Origin: Oscillatoria nigro-viridis PCC 7112
GTDB taxonomy: Bacteria; Cyanobacteriota; Cyanobacteriia; Cyanobacteriales; Microcoleaceae
DNA length: 64,000 nucleotides
Reading direction: 5' to 3'
Assembly (NCBI RefSeq): GCF_000317475.1
Contig: NC_019729.1
Span: 4,664,501-4,728,500, forward strand
Part shown: in pieces, positions 41,944 to 51,449 of the stretch
Numbering within the stretch: the stretch's first letter is position 1
How the letters are laid out: each line of letters starts with the position of its first letter
Program-made: the position numbers and the translations under genes
The notes under the pieces: model-generated
What the model was told of the DNA's origin: nothing
The model's database searches: none
Seen by the model: only the letters and a program-made list of their open reading frames with translations

Positions 41944-44013
41944 CTAGAGCAACTTTCGGCATTTCAGTAAATAAGTAGTCATCTCGCCTTTGCCTTTAAC
42001 TTCGATCGCGCCGCGGTTTTCAAAAAAATACTTTTCTCGCAATTGCTGATAAGTTGTTTCTGTTACCTGAATACTCCCCGGCTTGCCGTGAGATTCCATG
42101 CGGGAAGCTGTGTTAACGGTGTCTCCCCATAAATCGTAAATAAATTTTTTAATTCCAATAACTCCGGCAACAACCGGGCCAGTATTGATGCCGATTCTGA
42201 TGCTGAAATCTTGATTGTGGAGATTGCTGAACTCAGTAATTGCCTCCTGCATATCGAGGGCCATTTCTGCGATCGCTTCTGCGTGATCCGGGCGAGGAAT
42301 TGGCAGCCCTCCAACTACCATGTAAGCGTCGCCAATCGTCTTAATTTTTTCCAAACCGTGCCTTTCTGCTAGGTTGTCAAATGTCGAAAAGATGTCATTC
42401 AGCAAGGCTACTAATTGCGTTGGAGAAACTCGCGAACTGAGTTGAGTAAAGCCTACTATGTCCGCAAACAAGACAGTAACTTCAGCAAAAGTATCTGCGA
42501 TCGTACTGTCCCCTCGCTTCAACCGATTGGCTATTTCTTCAGGCAAAATATTCAACAACAAGCGTTCTGATTGTTCCTGTTGAACTCGCAGTGCACTTAA
42601 AGTATCATTCAGAGCATTAGTTCGTTCTTTCACTCTAAATTCTAACTCTTCATTCAGCTTGTGAAGCGCCATTTCAGCTCGCTTGCGCTCTGTGATATCC
42701 GTACCGATTCCCAGCATTCCTGCGAACTTTCCTGCCGCGTCAAACAGCGGTTTATTTGCCCAGGATACCCAAACCAGCTCGCCACTGCGTAAGATACTTT
42801 CATTTTCATTTCGCGTGTATTGTTCTGGGTTTTGCAAAATATCTCTCAATTTTGCTCCTAAGTCATTTCCTTTTGTATCTATCTCTGGAATAATTGTTCC
42901 CACGGCGTTTTTGCCAATTATCTCTTTTTCATCGTAACCAAAAAACTTCTGTGCAAATTCGTTAAAAAAAGTAATATTTCCTTCCCTATCTAGTTTTAAA
43001 ATAATGCTGTTAGCATTTTCCACCAATTCCCGATACTTAATTTCGCTTTGCCGCAGCGAATCCTCTGCTGAGGCGCGTTCGGCTACAGTGGCGGCCAACA
43101 GCAGCGATGTAATTACAATGACGCTCATAAAAGCCTGCAAAAATAAGATTGCCTGATTGATATTTTCCGCTTTGGCAATAAAGGGGCCACCTCCCTGAGA
43201 ACCGCCCCAAATGGCGATACAGGATACAATGAAAGATGATACAACCGCCCCGCCCTGCCCGAATTGAATGGTTGCCCAAATTACCAATGGAAATGGCAAG
43301 TATTCGAGGGGATAACCGGAGAGATTACTTTCACTTTTTGAGTTGTAGACTAGCCAACTGACTGTTACTAATAACAGCAGGCATATTCCGGCACTAATGC
43401 GATTGACAATATTTTTAGAACCTGGAATTTGTGAAGTGCTTGGCGCTGGTTTGTGGTTGTATAGAATCAACAGCAGGGGAGTAAAAATTAAAACTCCTAA
43501 TGTATCTCCTAGATACCAATTCCAGCGAATTTGCCAATATTCGCTCCAGTCAACTAAAGCCGTTACACAGAGGCGCAGCGTGCCGAGAGTGCAGTTGATT
43601 TGAGTGGCAACTACAGCACCGCCAAAAATTAAATAGACTACATCGATCAGCCGATCGAGTGACAGGCGAAACTTTAGTTTCTGCAGCAAAGTAAATGCAC
43701 ACAAAGCTTGTAAACAAGCGCAAAAGGCACTAATTGCTGCAAGTGTTAAAGATACCTTAAGGTTAATAGTCTCGTACAAAAATACGCCTAAAGCTATTCC
43801 CGGCCAAACACGCCGACCAAATAATAAAATTGCAGCTTGTGCAATTCCTGCGGGCGGCCAGACGCAGGTAGCTAATTTATTGACGCCGGGGATTGAAACT
43901 GCTATTTTTGCTCCCAAAGCGTAAGCAAAAGCAATGGCAGCTACTTTTGCTAAGTATTGCCAATTGCTGCTAAATTGAGGCGATCGCAGAAACCGATTGT
44001 TGTGTGGGCTCAT
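41944..44013 (-). CDS. MASE1-PAS adenylate cyclase
   Basis: A 689-residue class III nucleotide cyclase. MASE1 membrane sensor of about eight helices (residues about 15-305), a PAS domain (about 325-445), coiled coil (about 450-490), and cyclase domain (about 500-685) with the metal-binding FADIVGFTQ, KTIGDAYMVVGGLP and DLWGDTVNTASRMESHG. The purine-specifying Lys in EKIKTIGD and Asp in YDLWGD indicate ATP rather than GTP, so cAMP is the expected product. A longer paralogue ends 146 bp upstream on the same strand. The ligand for MASE1 is unknown. Confidence 0.9.
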   Translation of the reverse strand: MSPHNNRFLRSPQFSSNWQYLAKVAAIAFAYALGAKIAVSIPGVNKLATCVWPPAGIAQAAILLFGRRVWPGIALGVFLYETINLKVSLTLAAISAFCACLQALCAFTLLQKLKFRLSLDRLIDVVYLIFGGAVVATQINCTLGTLRLCVTALVDWSEYWQIRWNWYLGDTLGVLIFTPLLLILYNHKPAPSTSQIPGSKNIVNRISAGICLLLLVTVSWLVYNSKSESNLSGYPLEYLPFPLVIWATIQFGQGGAVVSSFIVSCIAIWGGSQGGGPFIAKAENINQAILFLQAFMSVIVITSLLLAATVAERASAEDSLRQSEIKYRELVENANSIILKLDREGNITFFNEFAQKFFGYDEKEIIGKNAVGTIIPEIDTKGNDLGAKLRDILQNPEQYTRNENESILRSGELVWVSWANKPLFDAAGKFAGMLGIGTDITERKRAEMALHKLNEELEFRVKERTNALNDTLSALRVQQEQSERLLLNILPEEIANRLKRGDSTIADTFAEVTVLFADIVGFTQLSSRVSPTQLVALLNDIFSTFDNLAERHGLEKIKTIGDAYMVVGGLPIPRPDHAEAIAEMALDMQEAITEFSNLHNQDFSIRIGINTGPVVAGVIGIKKFIYDLWGDTVNTASRMESHGKPGSIQVTETTYQQLREKYFFENRGAIEVKGKGEMTTYLLKCRKLL

Positions 44014-44159
44014 TTTGTATTTTTAACTAACTATAGTAACCGCGACCGAATATTAGGATGTTCTTAATTGCTGAAACATGAGTTCTTATATTGCTTCTTC
44101 TTTCTTGCTTCTTCCTTCTTTTTATGCTGAGCGAAGCTGAAGGGTCTTTTTCCTTACTG

Positions 44160-47132
44160 CTATAACTTGATGCCTGTAAGGAAATAAGTGTTCATCTCGC
44201 CTTTGCCTTTAACTTCGATCGCGCCGCGACTTTCAAATACATACTTATCGTGCAATATATCATAAATTGCAGACGTGACTTGAATGCACCCCGGCAAGCC
44301 GTGGGATTCCATGCGGGAAGCGGTGTTAACGGTGTCTCCCCATAAATCGTAAATAAATTTTTTAATACCGATTACTCCGGCGACAACCGGGCCGGTGTTA
44401 ATGCCAATTCTGATGCTAAAATCTCGATCGTGGGTATCGCTGAATTCAGTAATTGCCTGCTGCATATCGAGAGCCATTTGGGCGATCGCCTCTGCATGAT
44501 CGCTGCGGGGCATGGGCAGGCCTCCTACTACCATGTAGGCGTCGCCAATGGTCTTAATTTTTTCCAATCCGTGCTTTTCTGCTAGGCGATCGAATGTGGA
44601 AAAAATATCGTTAAGCAACGACACTAATTCGGGCGGAGAAATTTGGGAACTAATTTGCGTAAAACCGACTATATCTGCAAACAATACTGTTACTTCGGCA
44701 AAAGTATCGGCAATGATGCTTTGGTCTTGTTTTAATCTGTCGGCGATCGGTTGCGGTAAAACGTTGAGTAGGAGACGGTCTGATTTTTCTTGTTCTAAGC
44801 GCAAAGCTGCCTCAGCTTGTTTGCGAGTTGTGATATCTTGAACAGTACCTTCGTAATAAAGCAAATTTCCGTAGGAATCGCGCACGGTATAAGTATTTTC
44901 TGAAATCCAAATTATGCTGCCATCTCGGCGGTAAATTTGAGATTCAAAATCCGATACTTTGCCTTGTTCTTCTATTAAGCGGACAACTTCGGCGCGGCGA
45001 TCGGGGTCAACATAAAGTTGTTGGCTAATATCAGTTAATGTGCCGACAAATTCCTCGCCCGAACTGTAACCGTAAATGCGAAGCAATGCAGGATTGGCGC
45101 TGAGATATTCCCCATCTGGGGTAGTTTGAAAAATGCCGACTATCGCATTTTCAAAGATGCTGCGGTATTTTTCTTCAGCTTGCCGCAGCGCTTCTTCAGC
45201 CCGCTGGCGTTGTCGCGCTTCCACTGCGAAAGTTACAGAATCTGCTAGAGAAACAGCAAAACTTTGTTCTTCAATAGTCCAAGAACGGGGAGTTCCTACG
45301 TGTTCCAAACAAATAACTCCTGCTGTTTCACCGCCTATTTGAATCGGCGTATCTAGCATGGAAGTGATGCCGAAGGGAATTAGGTAAGATTCCGCAAATT
45401 CTCTAGTTCTAAAATCTTTTTGTGCGTCAAATGCAGCAATTGCGCGTTCTTCTCGCAGTGCTTGAAAATAGACAGGATAATCTGCTGCAGCTAATTCCAA
45501 ACCGTGTGAGTGCTGGTTGAGAGTGCGATCGAACAAATCCAGGCACTCGATCTTGGATTTAGTGCGATCGTACAGCCAGACACTCGATCGCGCAACTTCC
45601 AGAGTACGGCTAGCAGTTTCAGTTATTTCTTGAAGCGCCTTTGTTAAGTCGCCTTGATTCAGCGCTTTATTTTTGGCTAAATCAATTAATGCCGATTTCT
45701 GTTTCTGTAGCTGAAGTTCGCTTTGTTTCAGGGCATTTGTCCGCTCTTCAACTCGGATTTCCAGCTTTTCATTGAGCTTTTGCAACGCTATTTCAGCTTT
45801 TCGGCGATCGGTGATATCTGTCCCGATGCAGAGGATGCCCAAAAGTTTGCCCGCTGCATCAACCAGCGGTTTATTTGCCCAAGATACCCAAACGCGATCG
45901 CCACTGCGCCGGATATTTTCATTTTCATAGCTGGTAAAGCGATCGGGATTTTGTAAAATTTGACCATAAACCAACTCTAAGTTATTTCCATCAATGTCCG
46001 TCGGTGGAATAATGGTTCCCAAGGCATTTTTTCCCAAAATTTCTTCCTCCTTGTAACCAAAGAATTTTTCAGCGAATTCGTTAAAGAAAGTAATATAGCC
46101 GTCTGCGTTCAATTTCAGAATAATGCTGTTAGCATTTTCCACCAATTCTCGATATTTAATTTCGCTCTGTCGTAAAGAACACTCCGCTGCTGTCCGTTCA
46201 GCTACTGTCGCTGCCAATAACAGCGAGGTAATTGTAACTACAGCCAAAAAAGCTTGTAAAAATAAGATAGCCTGATTAATATTGTCGGCTTTGGCTGTGA
46301 AGGGCCCCCCTCCATGAGAACTGCCCAAAATTGCGATGATTGAGACAACAAACGATGCGAGCACAGTGGCTCGCTGACCTAATTCGAGCGCCGCCCAAAT
46401 TATCAAAGGAAATGGCCAATACTCCAGGGGATAACGAGCAATAGAAGCTTCATGTTTCGACTCAAATACCAGCCAGCTAGCCCCAATTAATAAGATCAAC
46501 CATACTCCCCGAACAATTAAATATTTTTTTTTGCTATCTGTTTGTATTTTTAAACGCTCGGCGGTTACTTTAGGGCGTATAAATATTAGAATTAAGGGAG
46601 TGAAAATTAAAATTCCCATTGTGTCTCCCAAGCACCAATTCCACCGAAGCGACCAATATCCTGCCCAATCTACTTTTCCGGCTAAATATATAGAAAACGC
46701 GCCAATAGTGCAACTGATTTGAGTAGAAATAAGACCGCCAAACAATATTAAATTAACTACATCTTTCAAGCGAGCCAGAGACGGACGAAACCCCAGCCAG
46801 CCCAGGGCCTTTACGGCAAAAACAGCTTGCAGAATCGCCCCAGCGTTTCCTCCCAGCCAAACCTCGAATATCTGTTCACTTGGGTTAACCAAATTGAGCA
46901 AAAATGTCCCCAAAACTATAGCAGGCCAGACTTTACTCCCATACAATAACAATCCAGCTTGTGCAATTCCTGCGGGTGGCCACACCGAGGCAGCAAAGGG
47001 ACTAACACCTTGAATTGAAATTGCTAGCCTCGCCCCCACGGCGTAAGCGACACCAACGACAGCTACTTGGGCTAAGTACCGCCCAATTCGGGATTGAGGG
47101 AATCGCAGAAACTGATTTAGATTCAGATTCAT
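44160..47132 (-). CDS. MASE1-PAS-GAF-PAS adenylate cyclase
   Basis: A 990-residue paralogue of the preceding cyclase with the same membrane domain (residues about 15-305) and first PAS (about 325-445). It also carries a GAF domain (about 485-650, including EHVGTPRSWTIEEQSFAVSLADSVTFAVEAR) and a second PAS (about 665-785). The cyclase domain (about 800-985) has FADIVGFTQ, EKIKTIGDAYM and YDLWGDTVNTASRMES, again with the Lys/Asp pair of ATP cyclases. The N-terminal 450 and C-terminal 200 residues align closely with the neighbour. This suggests duplication, then gain or loss of the GAF-PAS block. Confidence 0.9.
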   Translation of the reverse strand: MNLNLNQFLRFPQSRIGRYLAQVAVVGVAYAVGARLAISIQGVSPFAASVWPPAGIAQAGLLLYGSKVWPAIVLGTFLLNLVNPSEQIFEVWLGGNAGAILQAVFAVKALGWLGFRPSLARLKDVVNLILFGGLISTQISCTIGAFSIYLAGKVDWAGYWSLRWNWCLGDTMGILIFTPLILIFIRPKVTAERLKIQTDSKKKYLIVRGVWLILLIGASWLVFESKHEASIARYPLEYWPFPLIIWAALELGQRATVLASFVVSIIAILGSSHGGGPFTAKADNINQAILFLQAFLAVVTITSLLLAATVAERTAAECSLRQSEIKYRELVENANSIILKLNADGYITFFNEFAEKFFGYKEEEILGKNALGTIIPPTDIDGNNLELVYGQILQNPDRFTSYENENIRRSGDRVWVSWANKPLVDAAGKLLGILCIGTDITDRRKAEIALQKLNEKLEIRVEERTNALKQSELQLQKQKSALIDLAKNKALNQGDLTKALQEITETASRTLEVARSSVWLYDRTKSKIECLDLFDRTLNQHSHGLELAAADYPVYFQALREERAIAAFDAQKDFRTREFAESYLIPFGITSMLDTPIQIGGETAGVICLEHVGTPRSWTIEEQSFAVSLADSVTFAVEARQRQRAEEALRQAEEKYRSIFENAIVGIFQTTPDGEYLSANPALLRIYGYSSGEEFVGTLTDISQQLYVDPDRRAEVVRLIEEQGKVSDFESQIYRRDGSIIWISENTYTVRDSYGNLLYYEGTVQDITTRKQAEAALRLEQEKSDRLLLNVLPQPIADRLKQDQSIIADTFAEVTVLFADIVGFTQISSQISPPELVSLLNDIFSTFDRLAEKHGLEKIKTIGDAYMVVGGLPMPRSDHAEAIAQMALDMQQAITEFSDTHDRDFSIRIGINTGPVVAGVIGIKKFIYDLWGDTVNTASRMESHGLPGCIQVTSAIYDILHDKYVFESRGAIEVKGKGEMNTYFLTGIKL

Positions 47133-47207
47133 ACCGAGTTTTAAGTTTTAGGGAATTTCACATCTCAAGGAATAAGGAAGAAGGAAGTTCGGCAACGGAT
47201 TCGCTCG

Positions 47208-47278
47208 ACGGATGTAATGGATGTAATGGATGTCAGGAAGAGGGAAGAGGGAAGAGGGAAGAGGGAAGAGGGAAGAGC
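47208..47278. repeat. tandem repeats TGTAATGGA and GGAAGA(G)G
   Basis: Three copies of the 9-mer GATGTAATG followed by five copies of the 8-mer GGAAGAGG. They lie between the long cyclase gene and the MITE-like element. Confidence 0.8.
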
Positions 47279-47403
47279 ATCTCATCTTTGTAAAAACACT
47301 TCTTCTGGCTCCTTCTTTCTGACTCTTTTCTCCTGCATTCTGCATCCTGTCTCCTGCCTCCCAACTCCTATTTCTAGCTTGGCTGGAAAAGTGAGATGCT
47401 CCC
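47275..47403. mobile_element. MITE-like element with GGGAGCATCTCA termini, copy 2
   Basis: Inverted relative to copy 1 at 13329. Left end GAGCATCTCA (47275-47284, first two bases lost), right end TGAGATGCTCCC (47392-47403). The core is homologous, with TTTTTACA next to one end and a CTAGCTT/AAGCTAG stretch near the other. It is 18 bp longer than copy 1 because of the purine-rich repeats. No coding sequence. Confidence 0.75.
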
Positions 47404-47488
47404 AAGATGGGAGCTAATTTAGGGCGTACACCGCGCACATTGCGAGCCTAAATGTAGGTGCAGCGCGCACCTTACCAATTAAAAAGTC

Positions 47489-49294
47489 TTAGTTGATGGC
47501 CGCTTCAATCCACTGTTTCAAAGTTGAATTTACTTCATCAATGAGAATTTCCTGGGATTTGTGAGTGGCTCTTTCCACAACTTCAACTTTGCCTGCTTTC
47601 AGCGAACGACCCGGAACAATGCGATAGGGAATGCCGATTAAATCAGCATCTTTGAATTTAACTCCGGCTCGTTCGTCGCGGTCATCTAGTAGAGTTTCAA
47701 TGCCAGATTGGTTGAGTTCTGCATAGAGTTTTTCGGCGACTTCTACTTGTTGGGCGTCGGAAATATTGGGGATGCTAATGATGGCGTGATACGGGGCGAT
47801 CGCCACTGGCCAAATTATCCCGTCTTTGTCGTAGGATTGTTCTACGGCCGATTGAGCTAGCCGCGACACGCCGACGCCGTAGCAGCCCATCACAAAGGGC
47901 ATTTCTTCGCCTTGTTCGCTGGTGTAGGTGGCGCCCATTGCTTGGGAGTATTTGGTTCCTAATTGGAAGATGTGGCCGACTTCGATGCCTCTGGCGCTTT
48001 GCAAGGTTTGTTCGGGGTTGTGCACTGCCCGATCGCCCTTTTTGGCTGTTCTGACACCTACAACCAATGCTGGTAGCGGAAATTCTCGATCCCAATTAGC
48101 CCCGACAACGTGGTATCCTGATTCGTTTGAACCGGTGACAAAGTTTGTCAGGTCAACTGCGGTGCGATCGACTAAACGCAAAAACTTAGAGTTTACCTCC
48201 TTGCTCCCAGCGATATAATCATCAGCAACATCGGGAGCCATATAACCGAGAGGTAAAGATTTAGCCGCCCATTTCCGCTGAGCTTCCGCATCGGGAACAG
48301 TCAAAAATAAAACAGTTTTAGCTTGATAATTGCCCGCTAATTTCGTCAACTCATTCAGCAACTTTACCTGATTCACATCTTGGTCGCCGCGAATGCTTAC
48401 CAATACCAAAACAGTCATGCCATTGTCGTAAACAGCTTGGTAAAGCACATTTTTGACAACTTGCGTCGGAGAACATTTCAAAAATTTGCAAAGTTTATCA
48501 ATTGTTTCAGTTCCCGGCGTTTCCCGCTTTTCAAACGTTGCAAAGGGCGACGGTTCCACATCAGCAGGCATGGAGACAGCCTTTTCCACATTAGCTGCAT
48601 ACTGACCGTCTTCAGTATAAAGAACTTCATCTTCTCCCGCTTCGGCCAACACCATAAACTCTTGAGAACCAGAGCCGCCAATTGCTCCCGAATCAGCATC
48701 TACTGCTCGGAATTGCAAGCCCGACCGGCGCAGCATATTGCTGTAAGCTTGAGCCATATCCTGATAAGTTTTTTTCAGACTTTCTTCGTTAGTGTGGAAA
48801 GAATAGCCATCTTTCATAATGAATTCGCGGCCGCGCATCAACCCAAAACGCGGGCGAATTTCATCGCGAAACTTAGTTTGGATTTGATAAAGATGTAAAG
48901 GCAATTGCCGATAGGAACGAATCATATCTTTAGCAATTGTAGTAATTACTTCTTCGTGAGTTGGGCCCAGTCCCAATTCTCGCTGCTGCCTGTCTGTCAT
49001 GGCAAACATAATACCTTCAGCTTGAGTATAGGTATCCCAGCGGCCGGATTCCCGCCACAAATCGGCCGGTTGCAATTGCGGGAGGAGGCATTCTTGAGCG
49101 CCGGTAGCGTCCATTTCTTCGCGCACAATTTGAGATACTTTTTTGAGAACTCGCCACATTAATGGGAGATAAGCGTAAATACCGCTACCGATGCGCCGGA
49201 TGTATCCCGCACGGAGTAATAGTTTGTGGCTGGGAATTTCTGCTTCTGCCGGGTCTTCGCGCAGGGTGACAAAAAGCATTTGAGAGAGTCGCAT
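47489..49294 (-). CDS. proS: prolyl-tRNA synthetase
   Basis: A 601-residue class II aminoacyl-tRNA synthetase of the bacterial type: motif 2 region [25 protein letters not shown], an internal editing (INS) domain (about 230-385) that hydrolyses Ala-tRNA(Pro), and motif 3 [14 protein letters not shown]. The C-terminal anticodon-binding domain contains the [21 protein letters not shown] signature. Length is normal for the INS-containing form. Monocistronic as seen here. Confidence 0.95.
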   Translation of the reverse strand: MRLSQMLFVTLREDPAEAEIPSHKLLLRAGYIRRIGSGIYAYLPLMWRVLKKVSQIVREEMDATGAQECLLPQLQPADLWRESGRWDTYTQAEGIMFAMTDRQQRELGLGPTHEEVITTIAKDMIRSYRQLPLHLYQIQTKFRDEIRPRFGLMRGREFIMKDGYSFHTNEESLKKTYQDMAQAYSNMLRRSGLQFRAVDADSGAIGGSGSQEFMVLAEAGEDEVLYTEDGQYAANVEKAVSMPADVEPSPFATFEKRETPGTETIDKLCKFLKCSPTQVVKNVLYQAVYDNGMTVLVLVSIRGDQDVNQVKLLNELTKLAGNYQAKTVLFLTVPDAEAQRKWAAKSLPLGYMAPDVADDYIAGSKEVNSKFLRLVDRTAVDLTNFVTGSNESGYHVVGANWDREFPLPALVVGVRTAKKGDRAVHNPEQTLQSARGIEVGHIFQLGTKYSQAMGATYTSEQGEEMPFVMGCYGVGVSRLAQSAVEQSYDKDGIIWPVAIAPYHAIISIPNISDAQQVEVAEKLYAELNQSGIETLLDDRDERAGVKFKDADLIGIPYRIVPGRSLKAGKVEVVERATHKSQEILIDEVNSTLKQWIEAAIN

Positions 49295-49379
49295 GGCTGA
49301 TTTCCTTAAAATACCGGATGATTGTAATCTCTGATTAACTTCTGATATTATCAGACGTGAGGCGGATTTGATTAAATAT

Positions 49380-49694
49380 ATGAATAAAATTTGGCAAAAC
49401 TACGAAAAAGGTATGGCAGTATTTGATAATTGTCACTCTCCTACAGTGCAATCTCAGTGGCTTGCCTTAAAAGATGAAATAGGAGAATTTGTTCGAGAAC
49501 CTAATTCAAGCGAAATTTGGGATATTGTTCATGCTGCTGGTCGATTGCTTTACAAACTAATCGGAATTCCCTTATATTTACTGGCCTATCCTACTGTTCG
49601 CAAACACAGTCAACGTTTCGAGGAGTACGGCTGTATTCGCAGCATTCGCAACTGTGAGGGTAAATGCTGCAAACAGTTGACAGTTGACAGTTGA
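49380..49694 (+). CDS. hypothetical 104-residue protein
   Basis: A small helical protein, [41 protein letters not shown], with one possible membrane or amphipathic segment ([16 protein letters not shown]). I do not recognise it; the DEIGEF motif is reminiscent of all-alpha NTP pyrophosphatase-like folds, but this is weak. The end of the frame runs into a TTGACAG tandem repeat, so the last residues may not be original. The ATG at 49380 is preferred to a TTG at 49368. Confidence 0.55.
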   Translation: MNKIWQNYEKGMAVFDNCHSPTVQSQWLALKDEIGEFVREPNSSEIWDIVHAAGRLLYKLIGIPLYLLAYPTVRKHSQRFEEYGCIRSIRNCEGKCCKQLTVDS

Positions 49695-49705
49695 CAGTTG
49701 ACAGT
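49673..49705. repeat. TTGACAG heptamer tandem repeat
   Basis: Four copies of TTGACAG. Similar heptamer runs occur before htpG, so this is a common local slippage motif. Confidence 0.8.
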
Positions 49706-49746
49706 TGATGGCGAGGTTTTTAAACAGTTGATAGCTAAAAATTATC

Positions 49747-50691
49747 ATGACCAGATTCATCCACGACCAATTTGCTAAACAGTATTTGAAAGAACTATTA
49801 ACCCCTCTCGGTAATGTAGAAACCAGCCGAGATGTTGCTGGAGAAGTGAGGCAGGTTGACGTTTTATTTGCCCCGAAACCGGAACCGGAAGTCGAACCAA
49901 CAGCCCTCGGCATTCTGGGTCAAATAGCAGCACAACCCGCTGTATTTGAACCCTTCCGCAGTCCAGTCCAGATCGGAGAAATTCGCAGTTGTCTGGGCAA
50001 ACTCTTCGATATCCACGGCGAATTTGAACGCGCCGCAGCTAGAGAAAATACCCGGATTGCAGAGGCAGACTTGCCCCAACTCTGGATACTGTCGCCGACT
50101 GTTTCCGATACGATGCTAGCTGGATTTCGAGCCCTTCCCGAACCGGAAAATTGGGTAAATGGAGTTTATTTTCTGGGCCCATCTCTGAAAGCAGCGATCG
50201 TTGTCATTCACCAACTGCCCCGCACTCCAGAAACGCTGTGGCTGAGAGTTTTGGGGAAGGGAAACGTGCAGAAGCAAGCTATTGCCGAATTGAGAGAATT
50301 ACCCTCAGATAATGTGTTTCGGGTGAGTGCGTTAGAATTGTTGTATAACTTGCGAACTATTTTAGAAGTCCGCCAAGACATAGATCGAGAAGATCGGGAG
50401 TTAATTATGGAACTGTCACCCCTCTACTTGCAACGGTTGGAAGATGCAACTCAGCGCGGTATCCAGCAAGGTATGCAGCAAGGTATGCAGCAAGGTATGC
50501 AGCGTGCTCAACGCCTGATGGTTGAGAGTCTGCTACAAGTAAAATTTGGCGAGATTGATGGAGAATTAACCCAAATAATCCAGCCTTTGATGCAACGAGA
50601 AGCCATCGAAATCACGCGAATGATTATGCAGCTCGATCGTTCTGAATTACTAGCTCGTTTCGATGCGTCGAAAAACCAACCAGAATCCTAA
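49747..50691 (+). CDS. Rpn/PD-(D/E)XK-like protein with a glutamine/glycine coiled tail
   Basis: A 314-residue protein. The N-terminal half (residues 1-150) starts TRFIHDQFAKQYLKELLTPLG and contains DVAGEVRQVDVLF, a pattern typical of cyanobacterial PD-(D/E)XK-type nuclease folds related to Rpn proteins. A tandem GIQQGMQQGMQQGMQ stretch (about 238-252) and a short C-terminal domain ending ARF follow. Such proteins are often misnamed flagellar assembly protein H. The role is uncertain; relatives act as DNases linked to transposition. A partial duplicate of its 3' third lies right behind. Confidence 0.75.
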   Translation: MTRFIHDQFAKQYLKELLTPLGNVETSRDVAGEVRQVDVLFAPKPEPEVEPTALGILGQIAAQPAVFEPFRSPVQIGEIRSCLGKLFDIHGEFERAAARENTRIAEADLPQLWILSPTVSDTMLAGFRALPEPENWVNGVYFLGPSLKAAIVVIHQLPRTPETLWLRVLGKGNVQKQAIAELRELPSDNVFRVSALELLYNLRTILEVRQDIDREDRELIMELSPLYLQRLEDATQRGIQQGMQQGMQQGMQRAQRLMVESLLQVKFGEIDGELTQIIQPLMQREAIEITRMIMQLDRSELLARFDASKNQPES

Positions 50692-50696
50692 CTCAG

Positions 50697-50730
50697 CAGC
50701 GCGCTCTACGATATGTAGAGGGCGCTAAAT
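50697..50730 (+). terminator. hairpin after the Rpn-like gene
   Basis: Stem arms GCGCTCTAC and GTAGAGGGCGC (imperfect) with a GATAT loop. A mutated copy follows the duplicated fragment at 51090-51117, so it was part of the duplicated segment. Confidence 0.55.
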
Positions 50731-50751
50731 CTCACTTTACTATTTATTATA

Positions 50752-51080
50752 TATCGAGAAAATCTGGAGTTCATTATGGAACTGTTACCGCTCTATTTAC
50801 AACGGCTTGAACAATTAACTCAGCGAGGTATCGAGCAAGGTATTCAGCGAGGTATCGAGCAAAGTATTCAGCAAGGTATCGAGCAAGGTATTCAGCAAAG
50901 TAAACGCCAGATTATTGAGAGTATATTACAAGTAAGATTTGGCGAAATTGATGAAGAATTAGCCCAAATAATTGAGCCTTTGATTAAACTATAATTTATT
51001 GAAATCGAGCGACTGAGTATGCAGCTCAATCCCTCGGAATTACTCGCTCGTTTTGAGCCTAAAAATCCAACGGAATCCTA
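50752..51080 (+). pseudogene. partial duplicate of the Rpn-like gene 3' end
   Basis: Homologous to 50382-50691 from the ENLE/REDRE-LIMEL codons to the final stop. It has an expanded GIEQGIQ repeat and a TAA (50992-50994) before the last 25 codons. An open frame of 72 codons (50776-50994) remains and could make a small protein of repeat plus LQVRFGEID, but the catalytic half is absent. The downstream hairpin is duplicated too. Confidence 0.8.
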
Positions 51081-51449
51081 ACTCGCTAGCGCACTCTACG
51101 ATATGTAGGGTGCGCCACATCGCAATTTACTAATATTTAGAACTGGCAAGGATCGCCCCCGCCTCCAACTTAAAACTTTTGGCGGACTCGGCTGCTATCA
51201 GTCCCAGAAAGACTGATTTCTGACTTTAGACGGATTTATTTTTTAGCTTCCACAGCCATAATAAGCAGTAAGGATGAGAGCACTAAAGAACTAATTTACT
51301 ACTCATCCCAATTTAACTAATAAGGGCTTCCGCAAGATTAAGCCTGACCCAAACAAACCACCATCTAAAGATTACAAAATCCCCTATGAATAAATTTGGG
51401 GTCAAGTTTCGCTATGCCGAGTTAGGCATAAAACTGTAGGAGGTAATTT
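51081..51449. other. 369-bp intergenic region
   Basis: It contains the second copy of the GCGCxCTAC hairpin (about 51090-51117) and otherwise no gene. The end carries TAGGAGGTAATTT, a strong ribosome binding site for the large repeat protein. Confidence 0.6.
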
